Positions 47,027 to 57,575 of a DNA stretch of 64,000 nt are shown in pieces (position 1 is the first letter of the stretch; the number at the start of each line of letters is the position of its first letter). A model generated the notes under the pieces. That model did no database searches and was not told the origin of the DNA. It was given only the letters and a program-made list of their open reading frames with translations. Source of the stretch: Haemaphysalis longicornis. Taxonomy: Eukaryota > Arthropoda > Arachnida > Ixodida > Ixodidae. The stretch covers positions 75,589,819 through 75,653,818 of the forward strand of contig CM023457.1 in assembly GCA_013339765.2 (NCBI GenBank), written 5' to 3'. Both the position numbers and the translations under genes were made by a program.

Positions 47027-47142
47027 CCGCTTGCGTGATCCAGTCGAGGTATCCGCGGAGGTCTTCCTCGATTTGCTGCTTCTCGCGCAGCTTGTGGAAA
47101 TCACCGCGGGCCTTGGCCTTCTCTCTCTCCTTGGAGAACTCC
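47027..47142 (-). CDS. Ca-alpha1D: Exon E3: I-II linker with alpha-interaction domain (beta-subunit site)
   Basis: The exon has one leading base, 38 codons and one trailing base (phase 2 to 1). It reads EFSKEREKAKARGDFHKLRE followed by KQQIEEDLRGYLDWITQA. The QQ-E--L-GY--W motif is the helix that binds the cytoplasmic beta subunit and controls trafficking and gating. The donor is G|GCAAGT, a GC rather than GT site. It is chosen because the only nearby GT (at GCAA|GTGCTG) would end in phase 2, which does not fit E4, whereas the GC site ends in phase 1, which does. The last consensus position of the motif, usually Glu, becomes Ala across the E3/E4 join. Confidence 0.93.
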
Positions 47143-50100
47143 CTGCGGAGCACAGCAGACACCATGAATAAGGAGCAGTGGATGAACGCTAACGATGCAC
47201 CACAGCTCAACGTGGAATAATAAAAGAACCGCACGTCGATGGCATTCTTAAACCCCTATTCTTCGAAATCTCGAAATGTGATGTGCGCCTGTTTTCAACA
47301 AGCATTTGTCCGTGTGGGTATCACACGACGCATTGGCGTCGTCATCATCATCATCACCATCGTCATCATCATGATTAACTCTTGGCTAACTGTACTGCTC
47401 ATGTCGGGAGCGGAAAAAGTTCGTACGTACAAGGTATTATATTATATATACCTATAATCTATATTATATATACTTTTTTACCTATCTAGCTCATACTGAG
47501 ATATCGGCTGAAGGGTACTTCCTCGAACGCAGCCGCACTCTCTTGCACGAAAGCTTACGTATGACGCAATTCTGAGTGAGCAGCTACGCGTCCGCGCTGA
47601 AAATCTGAGCCGCGCGGCAAGCGACTGCGGACGGATAGCTTCCTCGTCTCTCGTCAGTACTCGACGAGTCGTGAGTTTCACAGAATGGAAAGTTGGGCGA
47701 GTTGGCGTTGTCCTGTGTATTTCTTTTTTTAGTCAACGTCTTTCCGCGCCTGTTTTCAAGATGAGTCGTGAGAGAGCGCTTTCTCTTGGATGCTCATGCA
47801 CTTGTGAGTACAAGCCTTGAGTGAGTAAGTATTCGGTAACGCGCGAACCCCTTTGATATGATGCTCATCTATGCCTTTGAAGAAGGGCAATTCCCCTACC
47901 CAACCCCCCCGACTCCTGGCTGTCTGCCCTCGCGCGCTCGGACGCCCAGTCCCAGTGCGCCCTGGTCGACAGGGCTCGGGCCTATTCGCCCCGAGCGCGA
48001 ACACAGTCGGCCCCTGGCGGCGGCGGGACGAACCGCTCCTAGTGTGGATGGCGCTCTCGCGTCGTCTGCTTTTTCACGTTGCGTGTGGCGCAAGACGCGC
48101 GCTGCACCCGACAAAACAACCAATATGTGTGCTCGTTTGGCAGTAAGCAATGACATAGTTACCTCTGCTTGCGCATTTCCTCTAGAAACGCAATAATCAG
48201 CGGCAGTTGCGGGTTAATGCGCTGGTTTAATCCCACGAAACATCTTCGCCCTGGTCACCGCTTGAGTGTGAAACGTGTTATAAACATTGCTTCCACACAT
48301 TGCACTTTTCTTATTGTTGAGTGCAGTCGTCTGCCGTTTCGGGAACGTCGAAGGGTGCTTTTTGAAGGTGGCGTGGAGATTATTTAAAGGATAAAAGTTT
48401 AGTACGCGAAACGTGTAAGAAGCGACAAGACCTGTGCATACGCGGGCAAATTCCACACCCTTGTAAAATTGTGCTTTGTCCTTATAGAAAGAAGAAACAA
48501 ACAAAAACATTTACACTGCACACAACCCGTGCGCTATCGCCCATACATTACCAGACACGTATTTTACACCCGCAAGCGCCTGTGTGATCGTGTCCTTCCC
48601 GTACCTTTTCTAAAATAAATACCATTTTTGGACAGTCTTTGTTTATACTGAGGAGAAGGAACAAACATTTATTCAACTGTATCGACTTGCTAATTTTACG
48701 TATTATTTAAAATACGTTTCTATGGATGCGCAAGAGTATTTAGGGGGATTCTTCGGTAAAATTAAGCAGTTGTGAGTATGCGTCTGTCATGTGGCATTTC
48801 GTGTGTCATGTTCATAGATATCATTTTCAAATCCGACATGAATCACCTTTTCCAGACACGTGTCTCATTCAGCATAACCAAATGCCTAATATGGTCATTA
48901 AGGTGGACCTAAGTTTAAAGAAAGAGGAGAAAACGCGTAATATATTGCACGTTGTTGCCCACATGTTGGGAGGGGTGTGTGCCATGACTCGCTGTTTTTT
49001 TTTAATTTTTCTCACAATGCTTGCTTTCAATACAATTTTGAAAAAGGCGAGCCACAATTCCTGGACAATCCCGGACCAAAGGGGGGTTAATCAGTTTTAA
49101 AAATACGAACTGCTTTTTCACCGCTACAGAACACGACGCCTAGTGTAGTTTCGATTGTAAGTAATACTCATAACCATAGTTTGGATTTTCGCGTTACATG
49201 CGTTCTCTTCTCGCTGCTCTTGCAATATTGGCAGGACCCCCCCCCCCCCCTCTTCCCGAAGAAAAACTGAATGCACAGAATTTCATTTTTTATCCAATCC
49301 TCAAGAATTATAATGCCAAGACACAGGCGATATTCAGTTTACAAAACAAAGTAGTTACCGGGAACCCGTTGCGCTGATTCGCAACGAGAAATAAAAAGGA
49401 AATGTTTTACTACATCTGCAACAGCACAACTTCATTTATTGCCATCTTTAGGGTTCGTAAGCGACCTGATACGCAGGAATGCAAACACATCTCGCTGTTG
49501 CAGGCACCTGTTAGATTTTAAGGAACGCAAATGGTCAACAGAGCCGCCGTAACAGAAAATTTCTGCTCACTGTGAGGTCCCAGAAGCTTGGTTTGCACAC
49601 TGTAAACCTGCTTGTCACTTTGCGAAAACCTAGCTAAACATGAGATGTTGATTGTACTGCGTGCGTTGACAATTCAATTCGCAAGTTCACTTGCGACGAA
49701 AGCCGTAAATAATTGATCCGAAACCGTTATTCATCAAACCTTCCTTCAGAGTCGTTAAAATTTCATTTAAAAGACCCGTTAGAGCGGTTACATTTATCTT
49801 TCTGCGCTGATCAAATTTCAGTAATTTTATGATGCCTTTTGAACACACAAAAAATATCGTAAACTCTTAGAAAGAATTTCGGGGCAGTTGAGTAGTGTTA
49901 CCATTTCAGGGCATCCCACAAATGCAAGAATGCGTCATGCTACCAGTGAAAGCGATTGAGATTGCCGTTGTAAACTGAATTTCAGAGATCGAGGCTTTAT
50001 AATTTGTTTCTATTTATGCTTTTATTGAAGGCTCAAAGCCATAGTCTGTACAGATCGAACTTGCTACGAGCCACAGCGTACAAGTTCATTGTCACAATTA

Positions 50101-50593
50101 CGGCCATTCTGAGATTCCCGATGAGTCGTCGCTTTTTTTGGCGTAGTAATGAAAACTAACTGCCGCTTTCATGCTATACATTGAACGTTGAGGAACCGAA
50201 CTACAGCATACCACTCTTGTCTGCACCTTTCGTGCGCACATACGGCGGGAAAAAGGCACGAAGCGCGCCCACAGTGTGCATTCTTACGGGCCGCTCAGCG
50301 GAGCATCAGCGGAGCATACTAGCAGCGCGACGCTGTCGCCACCTACATGTCGAGCTCGCGGCGAATAGAGCTGCGCTTCCGCGGCTCCACCGTCCGAACT
50401 AACATAGCCTGGCCAGGAATAACGAAACGGATGGGAGGAGAGAGATGAAGAGCTCTAGGAGAGTCTCTCTCTCAGTCATCGTCTACGATGCTCTCTTCTC
50501 TTCTCTGTGCTGACGTAGCTCTCTACTCTCATCTCTCTGCTCTTCTCGTACGCTTTGTACTTACGCTCTCTCTCTCTCTCTCTCTCTCTTCCT

Positions 50594-50668
<75 letters not shown>

Positions 50669-51176
50669 GAGCTTCCAATTGCTCGCCGAAACCACAACTA
50701 ACTTCTACACGCAGATCTAGACTGCGATCGTTCGGTAAAGTTAATAGAGAAATGCTCCCTGTGGGTTGTCGTGCTTGCCGTTCGCATGGTGCCCCTCCTT
50801 TGAGCTATTTTCTGGTTGAACTTGTACGGCTCGCGCTGCCACCTTCGTTAGGTTGTGGGCAAACGGCTGATGTTGCTAAGGGGTGAAGAATCCGCCAGGC
50901 TTTCTGTGAGGATCGCTGAGCAGATACAGCAGATTATAAAACCCTTAATCCGGCAAATGATTAGGAGCCCGCTGTACGTTACAAGCTCTTATGTCTGCGG
51001 TATGCTCATTCCAGTTAGTGAAAACATATTTGGTGCCGTACAAATCCTAATGGAGAGACGCAGACAACGGATGCGTTGGCGCTTGGCTGAAAGCGCCTCA
51101 TAATAAATGTTCCATTTCAATTTAACGTTTCAAATCCACCGGGTGTGAACGAAGGAGACACAGTGGGAGTACTCAC
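47143..51176 (-). other. Intron E2-E3 (4.0 kb)
   Basis: It contains a short AT run (47436-47475), a C-tract at about 49236 and a (CT)n microsatellite (50563-50662). No coding similarity or known transposon was seen. Confidence 0.7.
50563..50662 (+). repeat. (CT)n microsatellite
   Basis: About 100 bases of CT repeats with two interruptions. Confidence 0.96.
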
Positions 51177-51280
51177 CCGCTGAGGACACCCAAAACAAGG
51201 TTGAGGACAAAAAACGACCCTAGGATGATGAGGCTGATGAAGTATATCCAAGGCCATTCGTTGCCCATTGCATCGTTGAT
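51177..51280 (-). CDS. Ca-alpha1D: Exon E2: domain I S6 inner pore helix
   Basis: The exon has 34 codons plus two bases (phase 0 to 2). It starts INDAMGNEWPWIYFISLIIL and continues GSFFVLNLVLGVLSG, the near-invariant IS6 helix of Cav1 channels that lines the inner pore and forms part of the gate. The acceptor is CTGCGCAG|ATC and the donor is AGCGG|GTGAGT. The split glycine codon is completed by the first base of E3, giving the conserved junction LSGEFSKER. There is no in-frame stop and the length matches the usual exon. Confidence 0.95.
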
Positions 51281-52726
51281 CTGCGCAGGATAAAAGAACT
51301 CGACGTCAAATACAAAACAAGAAAAGGCACTGTCAGTCTCGTACACGACGTCTGAGGCTGTTTTTTTTTTTTTTCGTACACCTGGAACAACTCCCTCACA
51401 TTTTAAGGGGAAAGCTTTCAATGCCCCATTTTGCGAAAAAGTGCCGTTGCAGTTGTTGTTCCCCGGTCGCCGTCACTGTAGAAAAACGCTGTCACTGTAA
51501 ACACTTTATTATTACCCTGTAAACGGGATTATGTCCTTCAGCCCATAGAGTTTCATACAACAGTAAACTTCATAGAGAATGCCCACCCAAACTTCACAGG
51601 TAAGTGAAAAGTAGGGGATGGGCGAACTTTCGCGTCAGTGGGACAAAAACTACAAAAAAGTGGCCGTACCGCCAACCAAAACTGCGGAGATATCGAGCCA
51701 AAATACGAGATGGGCGAACTTTCGGTTCAAGTGCGGAAATGACCAATAATTGACCGTATCAACACATGAATAGGTGATTCGCATTTATATTGTTCACTCA
51801 TCGGCGCTAAAGCCATCAATATTAAGGGGTCGGCAATGTTTGGGGTCTTTTAGTAAATTGAATATTTCACCCCTACAGGGGGTGGGCGATGTTTCGGGGA
51901 ATTGCGTTTTTTCTGAACTTTACGGTAATATATACTTGAGGGAAGTCTGCCGCTGCTATCGCGTGCCGTCGTGGGCGCATTCATGGCAGCTGGCAATGTT
52001 CTTCTCGTACTTGGCTTGGCTAGCCACATGACTTCTTTTTGCTTTTGAAGCAAAAATCAACAAAACGGTCACATTTTGCATGAAGCTTCTAAATAGTACT
52101 ATATATCTTTTTATATGTTCATTTTTGTAATAAACAAACAACCTTACAGAATCCTTTAGGATAATGTTGCTTTTTTTTGGGCCACAAATAAGTTTTCACC
52201 CTGTTCACGAGCCATGCGAGGTACAAGTGGAACGTTCCAACCTAGTACATTATGGCACGCTCGCTAAAGCGCCGTTCGCCTCAACACTGGCTTCAGATTT
52301 CCCTCTAGCGCATATTAGTGTGAAACTCGATGCTTCAGCTCACTCGTAAAGTTCATTAATAGGTGTTTTATTCTTCGCCACGCTGCAGACGATAAAAAAC
52401 GCGTAATAGGAAAAAAATTACACAGATGTGCTCCAAGACCTGTCTCTTCCGCCACAAAATGTACGCAGGCGTGACCAATGAGAGGCGACAAATAAGCGTT
52501 TATTAGCTGCGCACGACGATAAAAAGGACGCCGTGTGCGCACCACGTGAAGCCCTATATTCAGCGCCCACCATCTCATTATAACGGTAATGACAGCGGGG
52601 AGATTAGTGAAGAGCCTCCGTCGGGAAAGGATTCATCGCGGGTCGTTTTATTACCTTTGTTGTTGTTTCATAGCGTGCGCTAACAGAAAAGGGAGATCAA
52701 AAGCTGAGAATATTCGTTGTGAAATT

Positions 52727-52835
52727 TAACGCGCCGAAGCAACACCAGGGCTACGAAACGCCGAAGTGGAGGAGGGCTCCGGAAATATTTTCCACCACCT
52801 GAAAATTTTTATCCTGCGCAGAAATTTAAACGCAG
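52727..52835 (-). mobile_element. SINE body fragment
   Basis: It matches the 3' body of the 37550 element in reverse: TTTAACGCGCCGA, GTGGAGGAGGGCTCCGGA, CCACCTGAAAATTTTTA. The tRNA-like head is missing. Confidence 0.75.
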
Positions 52836-53142
52836 GGAAGGTCAAGAGACTCATCTGCGGGGTCATTGGGTGATGCGAAGGATATATAACAATTGAATCT
52901 CATAGAAACACTTACCATGAAATATAATCAGTCAATTTTAATTAAAAAATTACGCCCACCTCCCCTCGCGGTAACCCTGGTGTGATGCGACGCTGAGGGG
53001 GGGTTCAAGCGCAACGGAGAGCAATCGTCGACCGAAAGGCCGCCGGAGAGCGGCACAACCGGTTATATGCGCAGGCGCGCCCGATGGAGAGGAGACCGCG
53101 GAGAGAGAGTGCCGCGGCTATGACGCAACACATCCAACACAA

Positions 53143-53250
53143 TCGTCTTTATCCAATCCAATCCCAATCCAATCCAATCCAATCCAAGTCAAGTCCAGGT
53201 CAAGTCAAGGTCAAGCCAAGCCAAGCCAAGCCAAGCCAAGCCAAGCCAAT
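53143..53250 (+). repeat. Pentanucleotide low-complexity tract
   Basis: A run of ATCCA units changes gradually through GTCAA to GCCAA units. Confidence 0.9.
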
Positions 53251-53885
53251 GCCCCTCGCAAGAGAGTGTTCGCTATCGGAGAGGAGAGGGGGAGAGTGGA
53301 AAGGCTGCGGACAACCACAACGGACGCACGCAGGAAGGACAGGGCCGCCGACAAGAGATGCTCTGAGCGTCGCATCTAAAAAACCTTCACATCAGTTGAA
53401 TCACTTTGCTTCCACGAACTGCAGCTCACGTTGCGTCATTAATAACTCGTGCGAATGAAGACGCATAGGCACGTAGGAAAATTATTGAGCACCCCTTGGT
53501 GGATTATTGGGAGTGCATAAGCATCTCATCCTTCTTTCTCGCGAACTTGGGACACCGTCCGATGCGCACGCTATGCTGCTTCTTCAGAAGCCCACAACGC
53601 GACGTTTCTCGCATTCCTCTCGCACACCGTTCCAACCGTGCTTTGAGTTCTAACCGAGTATGTGGTAGCGTTGCTTGTTTTAGAAGGCAGCCGCATTGGC
53701 TGCCTCTCGCTCATTTCGCTGTGGACCTGCATCGGCATTTGGTCGCCGCCGTCCCCATTGCATCTTCTTCTGCGCATAGTCGGCTCTGCATTCGCTTCCC
53801 ACACTCTACTTGCGTTTGGGAAACGGGCGCCAGTGGCGTCGGGAGACGAGGAGCCACCGCTGTTGCCGCTCCTCTCGTAACTCGG

Positions 53886-53924
53886 AATGAATGAATGAAA
53901 GGAATGAAGGAATAAATTAACAAA

Positions 53925-53960
<36 letters not shown>

Positions 53961-54086
53961 AAATAAATTAAATAAATAAATAACTAAATAAATAAATAAA
54001 TAAATAAAGTAAATAAATTAAATGAATGAATGAATGAATGAATGAATGAATGAATGAAATGAATGAATGAATGAATGAATGAATAA
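53886..54086 (+). repeat. (AATA)n / (AATG)n tetranucleotide array
   Basis: About 200 bases alternate between AATA and GAATG-type tetramers, with small interruptions. Confidence 0.95.
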
Positions 54087-55328
54087 AAAACGCACCAACT
54101 TGCGTTCTTCAGGTACAAGAGCCGGCGTTTACCTTGCTCAACAGAGACATTTATGAATAAATCTTATTGATGGCGCCCGCCCCGTGCGCTTCGAGTATGC
54201 GGCAAGTCTCTCCGCAGAATAATGAGGCTTAGAAACACTACCACTTTCTTTCGCCTGATCTTTCCTACCACCGCCTTCCCATTTGCCTTAAATGAAACTC
54301 GCTAAATGGAATTCTACCGCTTGAAAACGTACGCTTCGACCTAACTGCACCAAGCGGCCACCGTCACTTTCATGCAATTCGAAACGCCATCCATCCATCC
54401 ATCTCTCTCTCTCTCTCTCACTCTCGCTCTCTCTCTCCAGCAGTCTCAGTTGAATTCTTAACGCGTCGCAGCCCGCTGCACTACAGCGCCGCCTCGCTTC
54501 CCAAGTCGCAGTCCCTAGGCGAGGCCGCCAGCCAAAGCCCACGCTTCGCGTTGGTAAGCGACCCTGGTCACAGCTTGCGGTCGGTACGCACTGTACATAC
54601 GGTGAACACCTACTGTATACACATGAGTGGTGACGGTAATAAACGTGTTGGTGGAAGCGGCGCGGCGATGAAAGCACACGCGTTTAATTTTCCGCACGGG
54701 TAAGCGCCAATATTAGGAGGCCAACCAACCGAAAAACGCGTAGCACATTAATCTAGCGACATTTATTACCTCTCAGCAGAGCGTGTTTTTTGCCTCTGCC
54801 ACGGCGTTCACCGTGATGAGGTCGGAAGCGAACTGCTCCCTCGGAGAGCATTTTGTTGACAATAAATGTCGCTTCTAGTAATTTGTCAACAGAGCTGAGT
54901 AAACCAACGGCTGGGCCCGTAGCCTCATACGCGCAAGTTTACGGGTTAGTTTTTTTAGTTAGGGATGACTTTAAAATAGGGAATGTCGCCCTATTCGTTG
55001 TCTCTCCTGTGCGATGCTTAGCGCATCAAGAGTGCAGGAGAGGCGTGTTACAAACTACGACCATTTCTCGCTCTATACCTAAAAGGTTAAAAATAAACAT
55101 GCCCACTTTCAAACGCAATGTTTATTTGTACACCTCATATATAGTGCGCAGTGCGGTTCATCTGCTGTGTGCAAGACGGTTTCGGAAACGAATAAACTCG
55201 TATGAAAAGTGTTGAATTAAGCGTTTAATGCAACGGCTCTACATTAAAGCGGGCCGTTCGTTTTGATGCCACTGGCATCACTACCACAGAAGTAGCGTAG
55301 AAAGCCGGGTTAGTTGGTACAGATTAAT

Positions 55329-55431
55329 ATTCACAGCGCACAAATAACGGGAAAAAGGGGAGGATTACACTGGATAATGGCTTGTCCAGTGTTATTCTCA
55401 CCTTTTTCTCGTTGTTTGTGCACTGTGAAGA
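55329..55431. repeat. Hairpin (arms about 45 bp)
   Basis: Left TCACAGCGCACAAATAACGG, AAAAAGG and ACACTGGA pair with right TCCAGTGT, CCTTTTTCTCG and TTGTTTGTGCACTGTGA. Confidence 0.88.
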
Positions 55432-55489
55432 TGAATCACTAACCCTAACATCATGATAGCAGTCACATTTCAAGCCTCCAGACTGGACA

Positions 55490-55630
55490 TCCTTAAAGGG
55501 GCCATGCAGACGAAACACAAGTTTCGTTCATTCGAAAGATTGTCCCGCTAGAATTATACTGATGCCACTTTTAACGCGAACTTCGCTTAAATAAGCTAGA
55601 TAATTAGGATAAAAGGGAATGGCCATGCTT
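55490..55630 (+). mobile_element. Dispersed repeat family, head fragment
   Basis: TTAAAGGGGCCATGCAGACG and GTTCATTCGAAAGATTGTCC match the heads of the copies at 10355 and 26850. Confidence 0.65.
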
Positions 55631-57166
55631 CTCACTAGCTCATTTCCCGGACTAGAACCTATAATATGCACAGCCGAGCGATTTGCTGAGGCCGCTGAGC
55701 TATTTTCGCTTAAATGTAATGGATATTCGTTTTATATCAGTAATAATGGTGCGGTAAACAACGGAAGTTACGAAAGTACTCGTAAACATAGAAGTACCAG
55801 TACGTACTGTTGTTGGTACCGCGCATTATGGTCGTTATAGTTGCACAGCAGTCTGGCGCTTTGGGGTTGTCTCACACGACACAGTCCGATTGGCGTAAGC
55901 GACATTCTTACGTGACCCTCCTTGTCGAGCATGCCTAATGTTTCACGAAACGATTACCACCTACCGTGACAAAAACTAAGCCAGGTGCAAATACGGTCAA
56001 AAACAAAGCAAAGGCAGGCAGAGGTCCTGCGCAGTATGGTGGCGCCATCTAGGAGGACTGACGGTAAAAAAAGGCGTTTCGCAGTCCGCTTCAGAGTAAA
56101 CAGAGCACTAACGTTCGCTAAGGACCTGTTTTTGTTCCGTCATGGCAAGTCACGAAACCCACATTTTGGCGGGAGAATCAACATGGTAACAAAAATTCAT
56201 TAATTTCTCAGGTAATAAAGCCTCGTTTGCTGCCAAAAAAGCGACGGGGGCACTATAAAACATTAAATCTTTCGAATAAAACAAACTTTTATTTTGTCTG
56301 CATCGCCCCTTTATGGGACGTGGGACATGGGACATGAGACGGGACATGGGGACAACATGCAGCCATGGTTAATGGGAAACAACAATCCTTTGAAAAATCA
56401 CTCTGTTCCGGACCCGAAAGACGGGGTGCTTGCAAAACATAAAATCATTATTAAGAAAATTTAAAATTTCGCGCTACACAACATTAGCAGTGGTGTAAGA
56501 GTGGAGGGGGGGGGGGGGGGGAGGGGGTAATACAGTGTTATGGGCGCGTTAGCTCCTCGTCAGAACTCAAGCGGTACGCTCAAACGGAGCTATAGAGGCA
56601 GGACTGCAATCAACTCCACTGCCAGGTTTCTTGGCACCGGGTTTTGTCGACATCCGCCAATCGTACCAGCAAGATTCTGTCCCATCATAAGGAGATGGTC
56701 AGAAAGTTTCCGGTACATCTATTTTTCCGGACATCTAGATTATTTCTTCGAAGCTTGCGTTAAAATTGCCAACATTGTTATTAGCGAGTTTCCCTACGAT
56801 ACCACGGTACGCCCACAATCCTCATTCCGTGGACACTCCTTCCCTAACCGTATTGTCTGGACTCTCAAACGGTCTCTGTCGAGCAGTACAAGACATCGGA
56901 TTCGCTCCTGTCTTTCTATCGCGATACTCATCCTCATCCTCCCAGAATACCAACGACAAGACCAAGACCCTCCCAACTTTAGAGCCAACTTCATCTCACC
57001 CCATCCTTTAACCCGCTTCTCATAACCCGCCTTGTTTCCAATAAGAGCTTTCCTGTCTTTTTCTTGAGTCGAATCCGTACTTTATCTTCATCGCCTCTCT
57101 ACGCCTAGTCAGTTTGTTTCCCGACCTGGCCTCAGGAATTGACAGCGAGGAAGAACGGGTTCTCAC

Positions 57167-57360
57167 GTTGTACAGGACCCCCGTCCATCCCTCGTTGGTG
57201 ACGCAGGTGAAGACGGTGAGCATGGCGAGCCCGAAGTTGTCGAAATTGGTGATGCCGAAGTTTGGGCCCTCCCAGGGCCCCCTGCACACGTGGCCCTTGC
57301 TGGCGTCGCACACGAAGCCGGACTCGCCGCACGGGTGGGGCTCCTCTTCGGCAAACTCCC
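57167..57360 (-). CDS. Ca-alpha1D: Exon E1: domain I extracellular loop and pore loop
   Basis: The exon has two leading bases and 64 codons (phase 1 to 0). It begins with a cysteine-rich extracellular turret (HPCGESGFVCD, then GHVCRGPW) and continues with GPNFGITNFDNFGLAMLTVF and CVTNEGWTGVLYN. The selectivity glutamate of domain I is the codon at 57191-57193. Other L-type channels usually read QCITMEGWTDVLY here, so Thr, Asn and Gly replace Gln, Met and Asp. The donor AAC|GTGAGA joins in phase to the next exon, giving LYNINDAMG. The acceptor GCGCAG|GG lacks a clear pyrimidine tract because a (GAT)n run lies just upstream. This is the first exon found in the window. Confidence 0.92.
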
Positions 57361-57500
57361 CTGCGCGGCACATCATCATCATCATCATCATCGGGCTGGG
57401 CTGTTGTGCTGATGGGCGAAGAAAGCGTATTCGTGTCAAAAACAACCCCTGCACGGCGCATACATCGTAGCATTGCAGAAATAACCCATCATAAGACTTT

Positions 57501-57575
57501 AAAGCGCCAAATATTTACACAGGGGACGAAAAGGACAGAGACATACTCTACTTCCTGTCTAAATATCTGGCACTT
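57501..57575. repeat. Hairpin (arms about 24 bp)
   Basis: AAGCGCCAAATATTTACACAGG pairs imperfectly with CCTGTCTAAATATCTGGCACTT. The loop contains GGGGACGAAAAGGACAGAGA. Confidence 0.8.

Larger units (their letters stand above)
51281..57166 (-). other. Intron E1-E2 (5.9 kb)
   Basis: It contains a SINE body fragment (52727-52835), low-complexity pentamers (53143-53250), a tetranucleotide array (53886-54086), a hairpin and dispersed-repeat head (55329-55630) and a G-tract (56506-56521). Confidence 0.7.
525..57360 (-). other. Ca-alpha1D: L-type calcium channel alpha-1 gene, internal part (19 exons, both ends outside window)
   Basis: This gene encodes the pore-forming subunit of a high-voltage-activated calcium channel of the plasma membrane, which admits Ca2+ on depolarisation in muscle and neurons. 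Nineteen exons totalling about 2.8 kb (roughly 938 codons) are spread over 57 kb. They cover the domain I pore and IS6, the I-II linker with the beta-subunit helix, all of domain II, the II-III loop, and all of domain III. Pore glutamates are seen in TNEGW (I), TGEDW (II) and TFEGW (III), which is the EEEE high-voltage pattern. L-type rather than N/P/Q-type is supported by NCELDKNQ after IIIS6 and by the AID ending DWITQA. Domain I S1-S5, domain IV and both termini are not present. Exon phases are mutually consistent except at E10/E11. The symbol follows the Drosophila orthologue. Confidence 0.93.
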
